Source: Streptomyces sp. NBC_00433 (GTDB lineage: Bacteria; Actinomycetota; Actinomycetes; Streptomycetales; Streptomycetaceae). Taken from it: a DNA stretch of 64,000 nucleotides. The stretch spans positions 682,001-746,000 of the forward strand of contig CP107926.1 of the NCBI GenBank assembly GCA_036015235.1, read 5' to 3'. The position numbers and the translations under genes are program-made. Below, piece after piece: positions 53,324 through 60,529 of this stretch; position 1 is the first letter of the stretch; every line of letters begins with the position of its first letter. The notes below the pieces were generated by a model. It made no database searches, was not told the origin of the DNA, and saw nothing but the letters and a program-made list of their open reading frames with translations.

Positions 53324-54295
53324 TTACGCGAAGCCGGCGATGCCGCGCGGGGTGTAGTGCTCTTCGAGCCGCTTGCACTCGTCGTCGCTCAGCCGCAGGT
53401 CGACCGCGGCGATCGCGTCGTCCAGGTGCTGCGCCTTGGTCGCGCCGACGATCGGCGCGGTCACCGCGGGCTGCCGAAGCAGCCAGGCCAGCGCGACCTG
53501 GGCGCGGGTGACACCGCGCTCGTCCGCGATGCCCGCGACGGCGTCCACGATGTGCCGGTCGCTGTCCTGGTAGAGGGTCTTGCCGAACTCGTCGGTCTCG
53601 CTGCGCGCGCTGGTGGTGTCCCAGGCCCGGGTCAGCCGGCCCCTGGCCAGCGGGCTCCACGGGATGACCCCGACGCCCTGGTCGGCGCACAGCGGCAGCA
53701 TCTCCCGCTCCTCCTCGCGGTAGAGCAGGTTGTAGTGGTCCTGCATGCTGACGAAGCGGGTCCAGCCGTGCCGCTCGGCCACGTACTGCGCCTTGGAGAA
53801 CTGCCAGGCGTACATCGAACTCGCCCCGATGTAGCGGGCCTTGCCGGCCTTCACCACGTCGTGCAGGGCCTCCATCGTCTCCTCGATCGGAGTCGTACGG
53901 TCCCAGCGGTGGATCTGGTAGAGGTCGACGTAGTCGGTGCCGAGCCGGCGCAGGCTGTGGTCGATCTCGGTCATGATCGCCTTGCGGGACAGGCCGCCGC
54001 CGTTGGGCCCCGGCCGCATCCGGCCGTGCACCTTGGTGGCCAGCACGATCTCGTCGCGGCGGGCGAAGTCGGCCAGCGCCCGGCCGACGATCGCCTCGCT
54101 GGTGCCGTCGGAGTAGACGTTCGCGGTGTCGAAGAAGTTGATCCCGGCCTCGACGGCCTGCCGTACGAAGGGCCGGCTCGCCTCCTCGTCCAGCGTCCAG
54201 CTGTGGGTGCCGCGGTCGGCGACGCCGTAGCTCATGCAGCCCAGGCAGATCCGGGAGACGTCGAGACCGGTCGTGCCCAGTTTCAGATAGTCCAT
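53324..54295 (-). CDS. NADPH-dependent aldo/keto reductase
   Basis: The 323-residue product has the AKR TIM-barrel motifs: LGTTGLDVSRICLGCMSYG, GINFFDTANVYSDG (catalytic Asp and Tyr), ATKVHG (Lys), LYQIHRWD (His), GASSMYAWQF, IPWSPLARG and VGATKAQHLDDA for coenzyme binding. It reduces aldehydes or ketones in the cytosol with NADPH. The ATG at 54295 is preferred; the frame extends two codons to a TTG. It is a close paralogue of the AKR at 56483-57469, sharing long identical stretches around the active site and the YREEEREMLP segment. Its substrate is unknown. It is separated from the frameshifted Ig-like gene by about 30 bases in convergent orientation. Confidence 0.93.
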   Translation of the reverse strand: MDYLKLGTTGLDVSRICLGCMSYGVADRGTHSWTLDEEASRPFVRQAVEAGINFFDTANVYSDGTSEAIVGRALADFARRDEIVLATKVHGRMRPGPNGGGLSRKAIMTEIDHSLRRLGTDYVDLYQIHRWDRTTPIEETMEALHDVVKAGKARYIGASSMYAWQFSKAQYVAERHGWTRFVSMQDHYNLLYREEEREMLPLCADQGVGVIPWSPLARGRLTRAWDTTSARSETDEFGKTLYQDSDRHIVDAVAGIADERGVTRAQVALAWLLRQPAVTAPIVGATKAQHLDDAIAAVDLRLSDDECKRLEEHYTPRGIAGFA

Positions 54296-54306
54296 GGTCA
54301 ACCAGC

Positions 54307-54945
54307 CTACGTCCGCGCCCCGCCGCCCTCAGCCTGATCGAGGCCCCGCAGCGGGTCGTCGCCCGCCGCGGCCAGGCACCAGTCGAGCACGCCGGGCCAG
54401 GGGCCGTACCCCGAGGCCGTGTTGAGGTGCCCGCCGCCGGCGACGACGTCGGCGGGCAGGCCCAGGGGCGCGGCGAACTCGGCGGGCGCGCCTTCCGGGC
54501 AGCACGGGTCGTCGTCACCGCAGACGATGCGCGTACGCCCGGCGGCGCCGGCGAGCTGCCCGGCGGTCAGCGGCGGCGGCGCGAAGGCCGCGACCTGCGG
54601 GTGCTGCCGCAGGAAGCCCGCCGACGGCGGGGCGACCAGCAGCACCCGCGAGACGGGCGCCGCCACCTGCCCGCGGGCGACCGCGTGCAGCCACAGCGCG
54701 CAGGCCAGGCTGTGGCACACGACGGTGACCTGCCGCGCCCCGGACGGCTTGGCGAGCAGCGCGCGCAACCGCTCCAGCCACACCGCGAGTTCGGGGTCGT
54801 CGGGGTCCGGCAGCTGCGGGTAGGCCACCTCGTGGCCCAGCTCCGCCAGCCGCCCGGCCAGCCAGTGCTGCCAGTGGCCGGCGGGCCGGCGGTTCTCCCA
54901 GCCGTGCAGGATCACGAAGCGGTGCCCGCCGGGGACGTCGGTCAT
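54307..54945 (-). CDS. RBBP9/YdeN-like serine hydrolase
   Basis: The 212-residue product matches the small RBBP9/YdeN alpha/beta-hydrolase family: FVILHGWENRRPAGHWQHWLAGRLAELGHEVAYPQLPDPDDPELAVWLERL, then the nucleophile segment VVCHSLACALWLH (Ser in HSL, with Cys for the usual first Gly), VLLVAPPS, IVCGDDDPCCPE and GGGHLNTASGYGPWP (His). Functions in bacteria are poorly known; serine hydrolase activity is expected. It lies 11 bases upstream of the aldo/keto reductase and is probably cotranscribed with it. The C-terminal 20 residues are not part of the family core. Confidence 0.85.
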   Translation of the reverse strand: MTDVPGGHRFVILHGWENRRPAGHWQHWLAGRLAELGHEVAYPQLPDPDDPELAVWLERLRALLAKPSGARQVTVVCHSLACALWLHAVARGQVAAPVSRVLLVAPPSAGFLRQHPQVAAFAPPPLTAGQLAGAAGRTRIVCGDDDPCCPEGAPAEFAAPLGLPADVVAGGGHLNTASGYGPWPGVLDWCLAAAGDDPLRGLDQAEGGGART

Positions 54946-55066
54946 GGTCGCTCGCCATCTCGTCGTTTCGAGGGAGGGGCTCGCGGTGCCCCCGCCGCCG
55001 AGGCCGACGTCCTTGTCCCCGCCTCCGCGTACGCCCCGCAGACTAACCGACGCCCCTGCCCCGCTA

Positions 55067-55930
55067 TCAGGCCGCCAGCGCGGCGCGGGCCGCCGCGACC
55101 GCCCGGTCCGCGTAGCCGCCACCGAAGAGCACGGTGTGCACCAGCAGCGGGAAGAGCTGGTGCAGCGGGACGCGGGCGGCGAAGCCGTCGGCCGGCGGTG
55201 CCGCCTCGCGGTAGGCGCCGAGGATCCGGTCCAGTTGCGGACAGCCGAAGAGCCGGAGCATGGCCAGGTCGGTCTCCCGGTGCCCGCCGTGCGCGGCCGG
55301 GTCGATCACCCGGACGCGCCCGTCGGCGCCCCACAGCACATTGCCGTTCCACAGGTCCCCGTGCAGCCGCGCCGGCGGCTCCGCGGGGCCCGCCAGCTCG
55401 GGGAGCCGGTCGCAGACCTCCGCCACGACCGCGGCCCCGGCGCTCGGCATGGAGCCGCCGTCCACGGCCTGCCGCAGATACGGCAGCACGCGGTGCTCGG
55501 CGTACCAGCGCGGCCAGTCGGCACCTCGCGCGTTGCGCATCGGCGCCGCCCCGATCCAGGCGTCCACCGGGCCGCCAGGCGGCGCGGCGCCGAAGGCCGG
55601 TGCGCCCGCGGCGTGCAGCCCGGCCAGCTCCCGGCCGAAGCGGGCCGCCGCCTCCGGGTCGGGACGCCCGGTCGCGACCAGGTCGGTCACCAGCCACCGG
55701 TCGTCGCCGCCGTGGACGGCGGGCACCGGGACCGTACCTGCGCCGGCCAGCCAGCGCAGGCCCGCCGCCTCGGCCCGCACCGCGCCCGGCGCGTCCGCGC
55801 GCTTGACCATCACCACCGGACCGCCCTCGTCCAGGACCACCTCGGTGAGCGCGCCGGACAGCCGGCGCTCCCCCGTCACCCGGCGCCCCGTCAGCCGGGC
55901 CGCCGCGGCGGCGGGCCCCTCGGCGCTCAC
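55067..55930 (-). CDS. Fructosamine/ketosamine 3-kinase family protein
   Basis: The 287-residue product has the aminoglycoside-phosphotransferase-like kinase fold of fructosamine kinases: a nucleotide-binding lysine region VVMVKRADAPGAVRAEAAGLRWLA, then the catalytic loop ARLHGDLWNGNVLW and the metal segment VIDPAAHGGHRETDLAMLRLFG. These motifs are diagnostic of FN3K-related proteins, which phosphorylate ketosamines formed by glycation, so that they fall apart. The GTG start overlaps the stop of the LMW phosphatase gene by four bases, and the two are made together. In bacteria this pairing has been linked to removal of ribulosamine- or erythrulosamine-type adducts. Confidence 0.92.
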   Translation of the reverse strand: MSAEGPAAAAARLTGRRVTGERRLSGALTEVVLDEGGPVVMVKRADAPGAVRAEAAGLRWLAGAGTVPVPAVHGGDDRWLVTDLVATGRPDPEAAARFGRELAGLHAAGAPAFGAAPPGGPVDAWIGAAPMRNARGADWPRWYAEHRVLPYLRQAVDGGSMPSAGAAVVAEVCDRLPELAGPAEPPARLHGDLWNGNVLWGADGRVRVIDPAAHGGHRETDLAMLRLFGCPQLDRILGAYREAAPPADGFAARVPLHQLFPLLVHTVLFGGGYADRAVAAARAALAA

Positions 55931-56391
55931 AGGTCGAGGTGCTCGCGCACCCGGTCCAGGAGCCCCGGCATCGCGGCCTCGATCATCCCGAGCACCTCTT
56001 CGAAGCCCTCGGGGCCGCCGTAGTAGGGGTCGGGCACATCGGGGTCGCCCGTCGTGTCCGGGTCGAAGGAGCGCAGCAGCCGTACGCGTGACGGGTCGTC
56101 CGCGATCCGGCGCAGCGCCTTCTCGTGGCCCCGGTCCATCGCCACCAGCAGGTCGGCGTCCAGGTGCGCGGGGCCGAGCTGGGCCGCGGCGTGCCCCACC
56201 GGGTAGCCGTGCGCGGCCAGGACGCGGGCAGCCCGCGGGTCGACGCCGTCCCCCGCGTGCCAGCCGCCGAGCCCGGCGCTGCTGACCCGCACCCGGTCGT
56301 CGAGGCCCGCCGCGCGCAGCCGCTCGGCGAGGACGAGCGCGGCGGACGGCGACCGGCAGATGTTGCCCGTACAGACGAAGCAGATGTGCAC
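55927..56391 (-). CDS. Low-molecular-weight protein-tyrosine-phosphatase family protein
   Basis: This 154-residue protein carries the P-loop CTGNICRS (Cys, Arg) at the N-terminus, SAGLGGWHAGDGVDPRA, and the acid loop DPDVPDPYYGG. It starts with GTG at 56391. The family hydrolyses phosphotyrosine or, in some bacteria, sugar-phosphate adducts made by fructosamine-kinase homologues. Tight coupling with the kinase at 55067-55930 favours the latter. It is divergent from the second aldo/keto reductase, with about 90 bp between starts. Confidence 0.92.
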   Translation of the reverse strand: MHICFVCTGNICRSPSAALVLAERLRAAGLDDRVRVSSAGLGGWHAGDGVDPRAARVLAAHGYPVGHAAAQLGPAHLDADLLVAMDRGHEKALRRIADDPSRVRLLRSFDPDTTGDPDVPDPYYGGPEGFEEVLGMIEAAMPGLLDRVREHLDL

Positions 56392-56482
56392 GGCGCCAGG
56401 ATATGGCCGCGCGCGGCGCCGCCGCGGTCCCGTACGGTGTGGCGCGGGGTCCGCCCCGGGCCCCCGTCGGCAGGAGGCGCGG

Positions 56483-57469
56483 ATGGAATACGCACGGCTG
56501 GGGTCATCGGACCTGACGGTCTCGCGGATCTGCCTGGGCATGATGAGCTTCGGCGACACACCGGCGCGCGAGTGGCAGCTCACGGAGGACGCCGCCGAGC
56601 CGATCGTGCGCCGGGCCGTCGACGCCGGGGTCACCTTCTTCGACACCGCCGACAGCTACGCGGGCGGCACTGGCGAGGAGATCACCGGGCGGCTGCTGTC
56701 CCGGCTCTTCGCCCGCCGCGAGGACTACGTCCTGGCCACCAAGGTCTACTTCCCCACCGGCCCCGGCCCCGAGGACCGCGGCCTGTCCCGCCGGCACATC
56801 ATGGCGGCGATCGACGCCTCGCTGACCCGGCTCGGCACCGACTACGTGGACCTCTACCAGATCCACCGCTACGACCCCGACGTCCCGGTCGAGGAGACGA
56901 TGGCGGCGCTGGACGACGTCGTCGGCTCCGGCAAGGCGCGCTGCGTCGGGGCGTCCAGCATGTACGCCTGGCAGTTCGCGAAGGCGCAGTACGCCGCCCG
57001 GGCGGCGGGCGGGCCCTGCTTCGTCTCGATGCAGAGCCACTACAACCTCGTCTACCGCGAGGAGGAGCGCGAGATGCTCCCCCAGTGCCTCGACCAGAAC
57101 GTCGGCCTCATCCCCTACAGCCCCCTGGCCCGCGGCCTCCTCGCCGGCAACCGCACCCGCGACGGCGCCCGCCGGACCCTCCGGGCGGCCTCCGACCCGC
57201 TGGCCGACGCCCGCTTCGACGCCCACGCCGAAGCCGACTTCGACGTCGTGGACGCCCTCGCCGCGGTCGCCGCCGCCCACGGCGTCCCCCCGGCCAGGAT
57301 CGCCCTCGCCTGGCTCCTCGCCCAGCCGGGCGTGACGGCCCCGGTCGTCGGCGCGACCAAGCCCCACCATGTGGACGACGCGGTGGCCTCCGTGAGCGTG
57401 CGCCTGTCCCCCGAGGACGCGGCCCGCCTGACGGCGCCGTACCGGCCGCACCCGGTGATCGGCCACTGA
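56483..57469 (+). CDS. NADPH-dependent aldo/keto reductase (paralogue of 53324-54295)
   Basis: The 328-residue product has the full AKR set: LGSSDLTVSRICLGMMSFG, VTFFDTADSYAGG (Asp, Tyr), ATKVYF (Lys), LYQIHRYD (His), GASSMYAWQFAKAQY, IPYSPLARGLLAGN and VGATKPHHVDDA. The ATG at 56483 follows AGGAGG by five bases. It lies divergent from the phosphatase/ketosamine-kinase pair and mirrors the other reductase across about 2 kb. Substrate unknown; aldehydes or dicarbonyls set free by deglycation are an inference. After its stop, 57470-57687 (218 bp) holds only weak hairpins. Confidence 0.92.
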   Translation: MEYARLGSSDLTVSRICLGMMSFGDTPAREWQLTEDAAEPIVRRAVDAGVTFFDTADSYAGGTGEEITGRLLSRLFARREDYVLATKVYFPTGPGPEDRGLSRRHIMAAIDASLTRLGTDYVDLYQIHRYDPDVPVEETMAALDDVVGSGKARCVGASSMYAWQFAKAQYAARAAGGPCFVSMQSHYNLVYREEEREMLPQCLDQNVGLIPYSPLARGLLAGNRTRDGARRTLRAASDPLADARFDAHAEADFDVVDALAAVAAAHGVPPARIALAWLLAQPGVTAPVVGATKPHHVDDAVASVSVRLSPEDAARLTAPYRPHPVIGH

Positions 57470-57687
57470 CCCGCGCTGCGCGCCGGGTACGCGGTTCGCC
57501 CGGCGCCGGCGGTGAGCGGGGGGCGCCCGGCTGCCCGTCGCGGGCACCTCGGCGGGGGTGCCCGATCCCTCGGTGACGCGCGCCGTGCCGGCTCGTCGAG
57601 CGCGGGGTGGCAGCCCGCGGGGGCCGAACCCCCGCTGGGCGGGCAGGTGGTGGGAATGCCTCGCCGAGTGGCGCGGTTGGGCTGGGC

Positions 57688-58527
57688 GTGAGCGAAATTC
57701 TGCACTACACCGCCTTTTCCGCCGACCCCGCGGGCGGCAACCCCGCCGGTGTCGTCCTCGACGCGTCCGGCTTCGACGAGGAGCGGATGCTCGCCGTCGC
57801 GGCCGGGCTGGGCTACAGCGAGTCGGCCTTCCTGACCGAGCGGACCGGCGAAGGGGCGTACACGATCCGCTACTTCAGCCCGAAGGCCGAGGTGCCCTTC
57901 TGCGGGCATGCCACCGTCGCCGCCGCGGTCGCGCTGGCCGAGCGGGGCGGTCCCGGCGAGCTGGTGTTCGCGACCGCCGCGGGGACCGTGCCGGTCAGCG
58001 TGGCCCGGGAGGGCGGCGAACTGCGCGCGACGCTGACGAGCGTCGAACCGCATGTCGAGGACGCGGACCCGGCCGACGTCGCGGAGGCGCTGGCCGCGCT
58101 CGGCTGGGCAGCCGCCGACCTGGACCCGGCCCTGCCGCCCAGGATCGCCTACGCGGGCGCCCGCCACCTGGTGCTCGCCGCCGCGACCCGCGCCAGGCTG
58201 GCCGACCTCGACTACGACTTCGCACGGCTCGAAGCGCTGATGCACGGGCTCGACCTGACGACCGTCCAGCTGGTGTGGCGCGAGTCCGACCGCACCTTCC
58301 ACGTCCGCGACCCCTTCCCGGTCGGCGGCGTGGTCGAGGACCCGGCGACCGGCGCGGCCGCGGCGGCCTTCGGCGCGTACGCCCGCGACCTCGCGCTGGT
58401 CCCGTCGGACGCCGTGCTGACCCTCCACCAGGGCACCGACATGGGCCGCCCGGGGACCCTCACGGTCGAACTCCGCCCGGGAGACCCCCGCGTCCGGGTG
58501 AGCGGTACGGCCACCAGGCTCCCCTGA
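57688..58527 (+). CDS. PhzF-family isomerase-like protein
   Basis: The 279-residue product has the PhzF/diaminopimelate-epimerase-like fold: YTAFSADPAGGNPAGVVL, GLGYSESAFLTE (the catalytic Glu in SESAF), IRYFSPKAEVPFCGHATVAAA and EDPATGAAAAAFGAY. PhzF itself isomerises dihydro-3-hydroxyanthranilate in phenazine synthesis; most relatives are of unknown substrate. No other phenazine gene is near, so phenazine synthesis is not implied. The GTG at 57688 is chosen by homology of the N-terminus; its ribosome-binding site is weak and the frame continues upstream to 57607. It converges with the methyltransferase gene. Confidence 0.85.
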   Translation: MSEILHYTAFSADPAGGNPAGVVLDASGFDEERMLAVAAGLGYSESAFLTERTGEGAYTIRYFSPKAEVPFCGHATVAAAVALAERGGPGELVFATAAGTVPVSVAREGGELRATLTSVEPHVEDADPADVAEALAALGWAAADLDPALPPRIAYAGARHLVLAAATRARLADLDYDFARLEALMHGLDLTTVQLVWRESDRTFHVRDPFPVGGVVEDPATGAAAAAFGAYARDLALVPSDAVLTLHQGTDMGRPGTLTVELRPGDPRVRVSGTATRLP

Positions 58528-58604
58528 GCCCCACGGCGTTCGCAGCGGCGGGGAACCCCGCAGCTGCGGCGCGAGGCGCCGGCCCCCGGCCGGGGGGACC
58601 CGGC

Positions 58605-59429
58605 TCACCGCGTGTGCGACACCCGCAGTTGCGTGAGGTAGCGCTTCGTGACGTGTCCGCCGTAGTGGCCGTCGATGAGGCCGGCGATGCAGGCGAGCAG
58701 GGCCTCCCGGGATGGGGGTGGCAGGGCGCGGTGGCCGGAGTAGGTGCGCAGGACCTCCAGGTACTGCTCCGTGGTGTAGGTCAGGTCCCACTCGTGGTGC
58801 CGGACGGCGACCGGGCCGAAGCGGGCGGTGCGGGCGATCTCGGCCACGTGGGAGGAGATGTCGAGTTCCGCCGCGGCGGTCAGCCGCAGGCCCGGCGGGG
58901 TGGCCGGGTCGAAGCGCTCGTAGCAAGCCTGGGCCTCGGCGAAGAAGTCCTCGGTGCCGCCTGCCACATGGTGGGTGGCGATCACGGCGAGCGCGCCGCC
59001 CGGACGCAGCGCGTCGGCGGACTTGACCGCGCGGATCGCCGGGTCGATCCAGTGGAAGGCCGTCGCCGAGACGACCGCGTCGAACGGCTCCGCCGGGAGC
59101 GGCCAGGTCTCGAAGTCCGCCGTCACGACCTCGACCGCCTCGAAGGCGGCCAGGTGGCGCCGGGCGACGGCGGCCATGCCCGCGCCCAGCTCGACGGCGG
59201 TGATCCGGCAGCCGCGCTCGGCGAGCGGCACGGTGGCCTTGCCGGTGCCGGCGCCGACTTCCAGCACGCGGCACCCCGGCCCGGTGCCGGCCAGCGCGGC
59301 GAGGTCGTCGAAAAGCCCCGGCGGATAGCCGGGCCTGGCCCGGTCGTAGAGCTCCGCGTCCTCGTCGAAGATCCGGCTCAGGCCGGCCCGTCGGGCCTCG
59401 TCTGGCGTGTCGTCGCGCATCCGGCCCAT
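58605..59429 (-). CDS. Class I SAM-dependent methyltransferase
   Basis: The 274-residue product has the pattern SRIFDEDAELYDRARPGYPPGLFDDLAALAG, the SAM loop VLEVGAGTGKATVPLAERG, AVELGAGM, FDAVVSATAFHWIDPAIRAVKSADALRPGG and a C-terminal helical cap, as in many small-molecule methyltransferases of the methyltransf_11 type. The start is uncertain: ATG 59429 is used, but ATG 59420 and GTG 59456 are also possible. No neighbour shows its substrate. A GC-rich hairpin region at 58528-58604 separates it from the convergent PhzF-like gene. Confidence 0.85.
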   Translation of the reverse strand: MGRMRDDTPDEARRAGLSRIFDEDAELYDRARPGYPPGLFDDLAALAGTGPGCRVLEVGAGTGKATVPLAERGCRITAVELGAGMAAVARRHLAAFEAVEVVTADFETWPLPAEPFDAVVSATAFHWIDPAIRAVKSADALRPGGALAVIATHHVAGGTEDFFAEAQACYERFDPATPPGLRLTAAAELDISSHVAEIARTARFGPVAVRHHEWDLTYTTEQYLEVLRTYSGHRALPPPSREALLACIAGLIDGHYGGHVTKRYLTQLRVSHTR

Positions 59430-59460
59430 GCTAGTGCGGCGGACCTGTGCGGTCACAGCA

Positions 59461-60477
59461 CTAGCTCGTACCGAAGGTCACCCGGTAATAGCAGGCGCCC
59501 TTGCAGGCCATCGTGGCGCTGTCGTCGAAGGCGTAGGAGTACGCGTACGGCTCGGCCTTCTTGAAGACCTGGGTGTAGTCGACCGGCCACTTCGCCGGGA
59601 GGCAGTTCTCGCGTCCGGACCAGGCGCCGCGGCAGCAGTAGGTGTCGCCGCCGAAGGCCGCGCAGGGCGGCTTGCAGCCGATGACCTGGCCGCCGGAAGT
59701 GGCCTGCATGGCGGTGGGGCAGGCGACCGTGCGGGTGCAGGCGCCGTGGTAGCAGCCGCCGGAGGTGAGCGGGTCGGTGCTGGTGGTGTGGGAGATGTTG
59801 ATGTACATCGGGAGGTTCGAGCCGTCGACCATGCTGACGTCGTAGAAGTCCATGCCGTCGAAGGCGTCGAAGGTGAATTCGCCAAGCGTGGTGGGGGTGA
59901 CGGGGCCGCCGCAGGTGGTGGTGCAGTCGCCGGTCAGGCAGCGGCCCGAGGCGTCGCCGGTGCAGCCGGTGCGGCCCCATATGCGGCCGCCCCAGGAGTT
60001 GCCGACGAGCAGCGACGTGCTCGCGCCGGGGGCCAGTTCGCGGCCCTCGGGGTAGGCGGCGGTGCCGGTGGCCACGGCCCAGACCGTCTGCGGGGTGCGG
60101 TTGACGATGACGATGCTGCGCTGCCCGCCGGGTGCGGACAGCTTGGCCGGCGGCGCCGCCGTCTTCTTCGGTGTCGCCCGCCCGGTGGGGGTGGCCCGGC
60201 GGCTGGGCGTCGGCGTCCTCGTGGCCGTCGGCGGGGCCGTGGTCGGCGTGGCGGCCGGGGTCGGTGTCGTGGCGGGAGCCGCCGCCGTGGTGCTCGCGGC
60301 GGGCCGGGCGGCGGCGGGGGCGCCGCCGCCGGAGCCGGGGTCCTGCGATGACGCCAGCCAGGCGGCGATCGCGACGGCGGCGACCACCGCGAGCGCCGCC
60401 GCGGTCCGCGGCCAGCGGGGGCGGGCCCGGTGCCGTCGCTGGTGCCGGGTGCGTGTCGTTGCGTGCCTCATGCCCAT
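59461..60477 (-). CDS. Membrane-anchored thaumatin-like protein
   Basis: The 338-residue product starts with a basic cytosolic segment and one hydrophobic helix (about residues 25-43). A Pro/Thr/Ala-rich linker (about 45-110) follows, then a thaumatin-type domain: IVIVNRTPQTVWAVA, GRIWGRTGCTGDASGRCLTGDC, FYDVSMVDGSNLPMYI, TYCCRGAWSGRENC, and the closing YAYSYAFDDSATMACKGACYYRVTF. This is the PR-5/thaumatin pattern, with about 15 cysteines for disulfides. Plant relatives bind or cut beta-glucans; bacterial ones are little studied. The order suggests display outside the membrane on a flexible stalk, or release after cleavage. It lies downstream of the GH2 gene, and a shared cell-wall glycan target is possible. 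Confidence 0.88.
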   Translation of the reverse strand: MGMRHATTRTRHQRRHRARPRWPRTAAALAVVAAVAIAAWLASSQDPGSGGGAPAAARPAASTTAAAPATTPTPAATPTTAPPTATRTPTPSRRATPTGRATPKKTAAPPAKLSAPGGQRSIVIVNRTPQTVWAVATGTAAYPEGRELAPGASTSLLVGNSWGGRIWGRTGCTGDASGRCLTGDCTTTCGGPVTPTTLGEFTFDAFDGMDFYDVSMVDGSNLPMYINISHTTSTDPLTSGGCYHGACTRTVACPTAMQATSGGQVIGCKPPCAAFGGDTYCCRGAWSGRENCLPAKWPVDYTQVFKKAEPYAYSYAFDDSATMACKGACYYRVTFGTS

Positions 60478-60482
60478 GGAGA

Positions 60483-60522
60483 CCGGACCGGCGTCCTGGC
60501 GATAACAAGAACGCCGGTCCGG
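60483..60522 (-). terminator. Hairpin terminator after the GH2 gene
   Basis: A 12-bp perfect stem (60483-60494 with 60511-60522) with a 16-nt AT-richer loop lies in the 52-bp gap between the GH2 stop and the thaumatin-like start on the minus strand. Confidence 0.55.
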
Positions 60523-60529
60523 CGCCGGC

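Noticed and set aside
53293..54337. Continuation of the Ig-like reading frame across the aldo/keto reductase
   Set aside because: After the frameshift the residues are antisense shadow of a well-supported reductase gene on the other strand.
57688..58527. Phenazine biosynthesis from the PhzF-like gene
   Set aside because: No PhzA/B, C, D, E or G homologue is present. PhzF-like proteins are widespread and mostly of other function.
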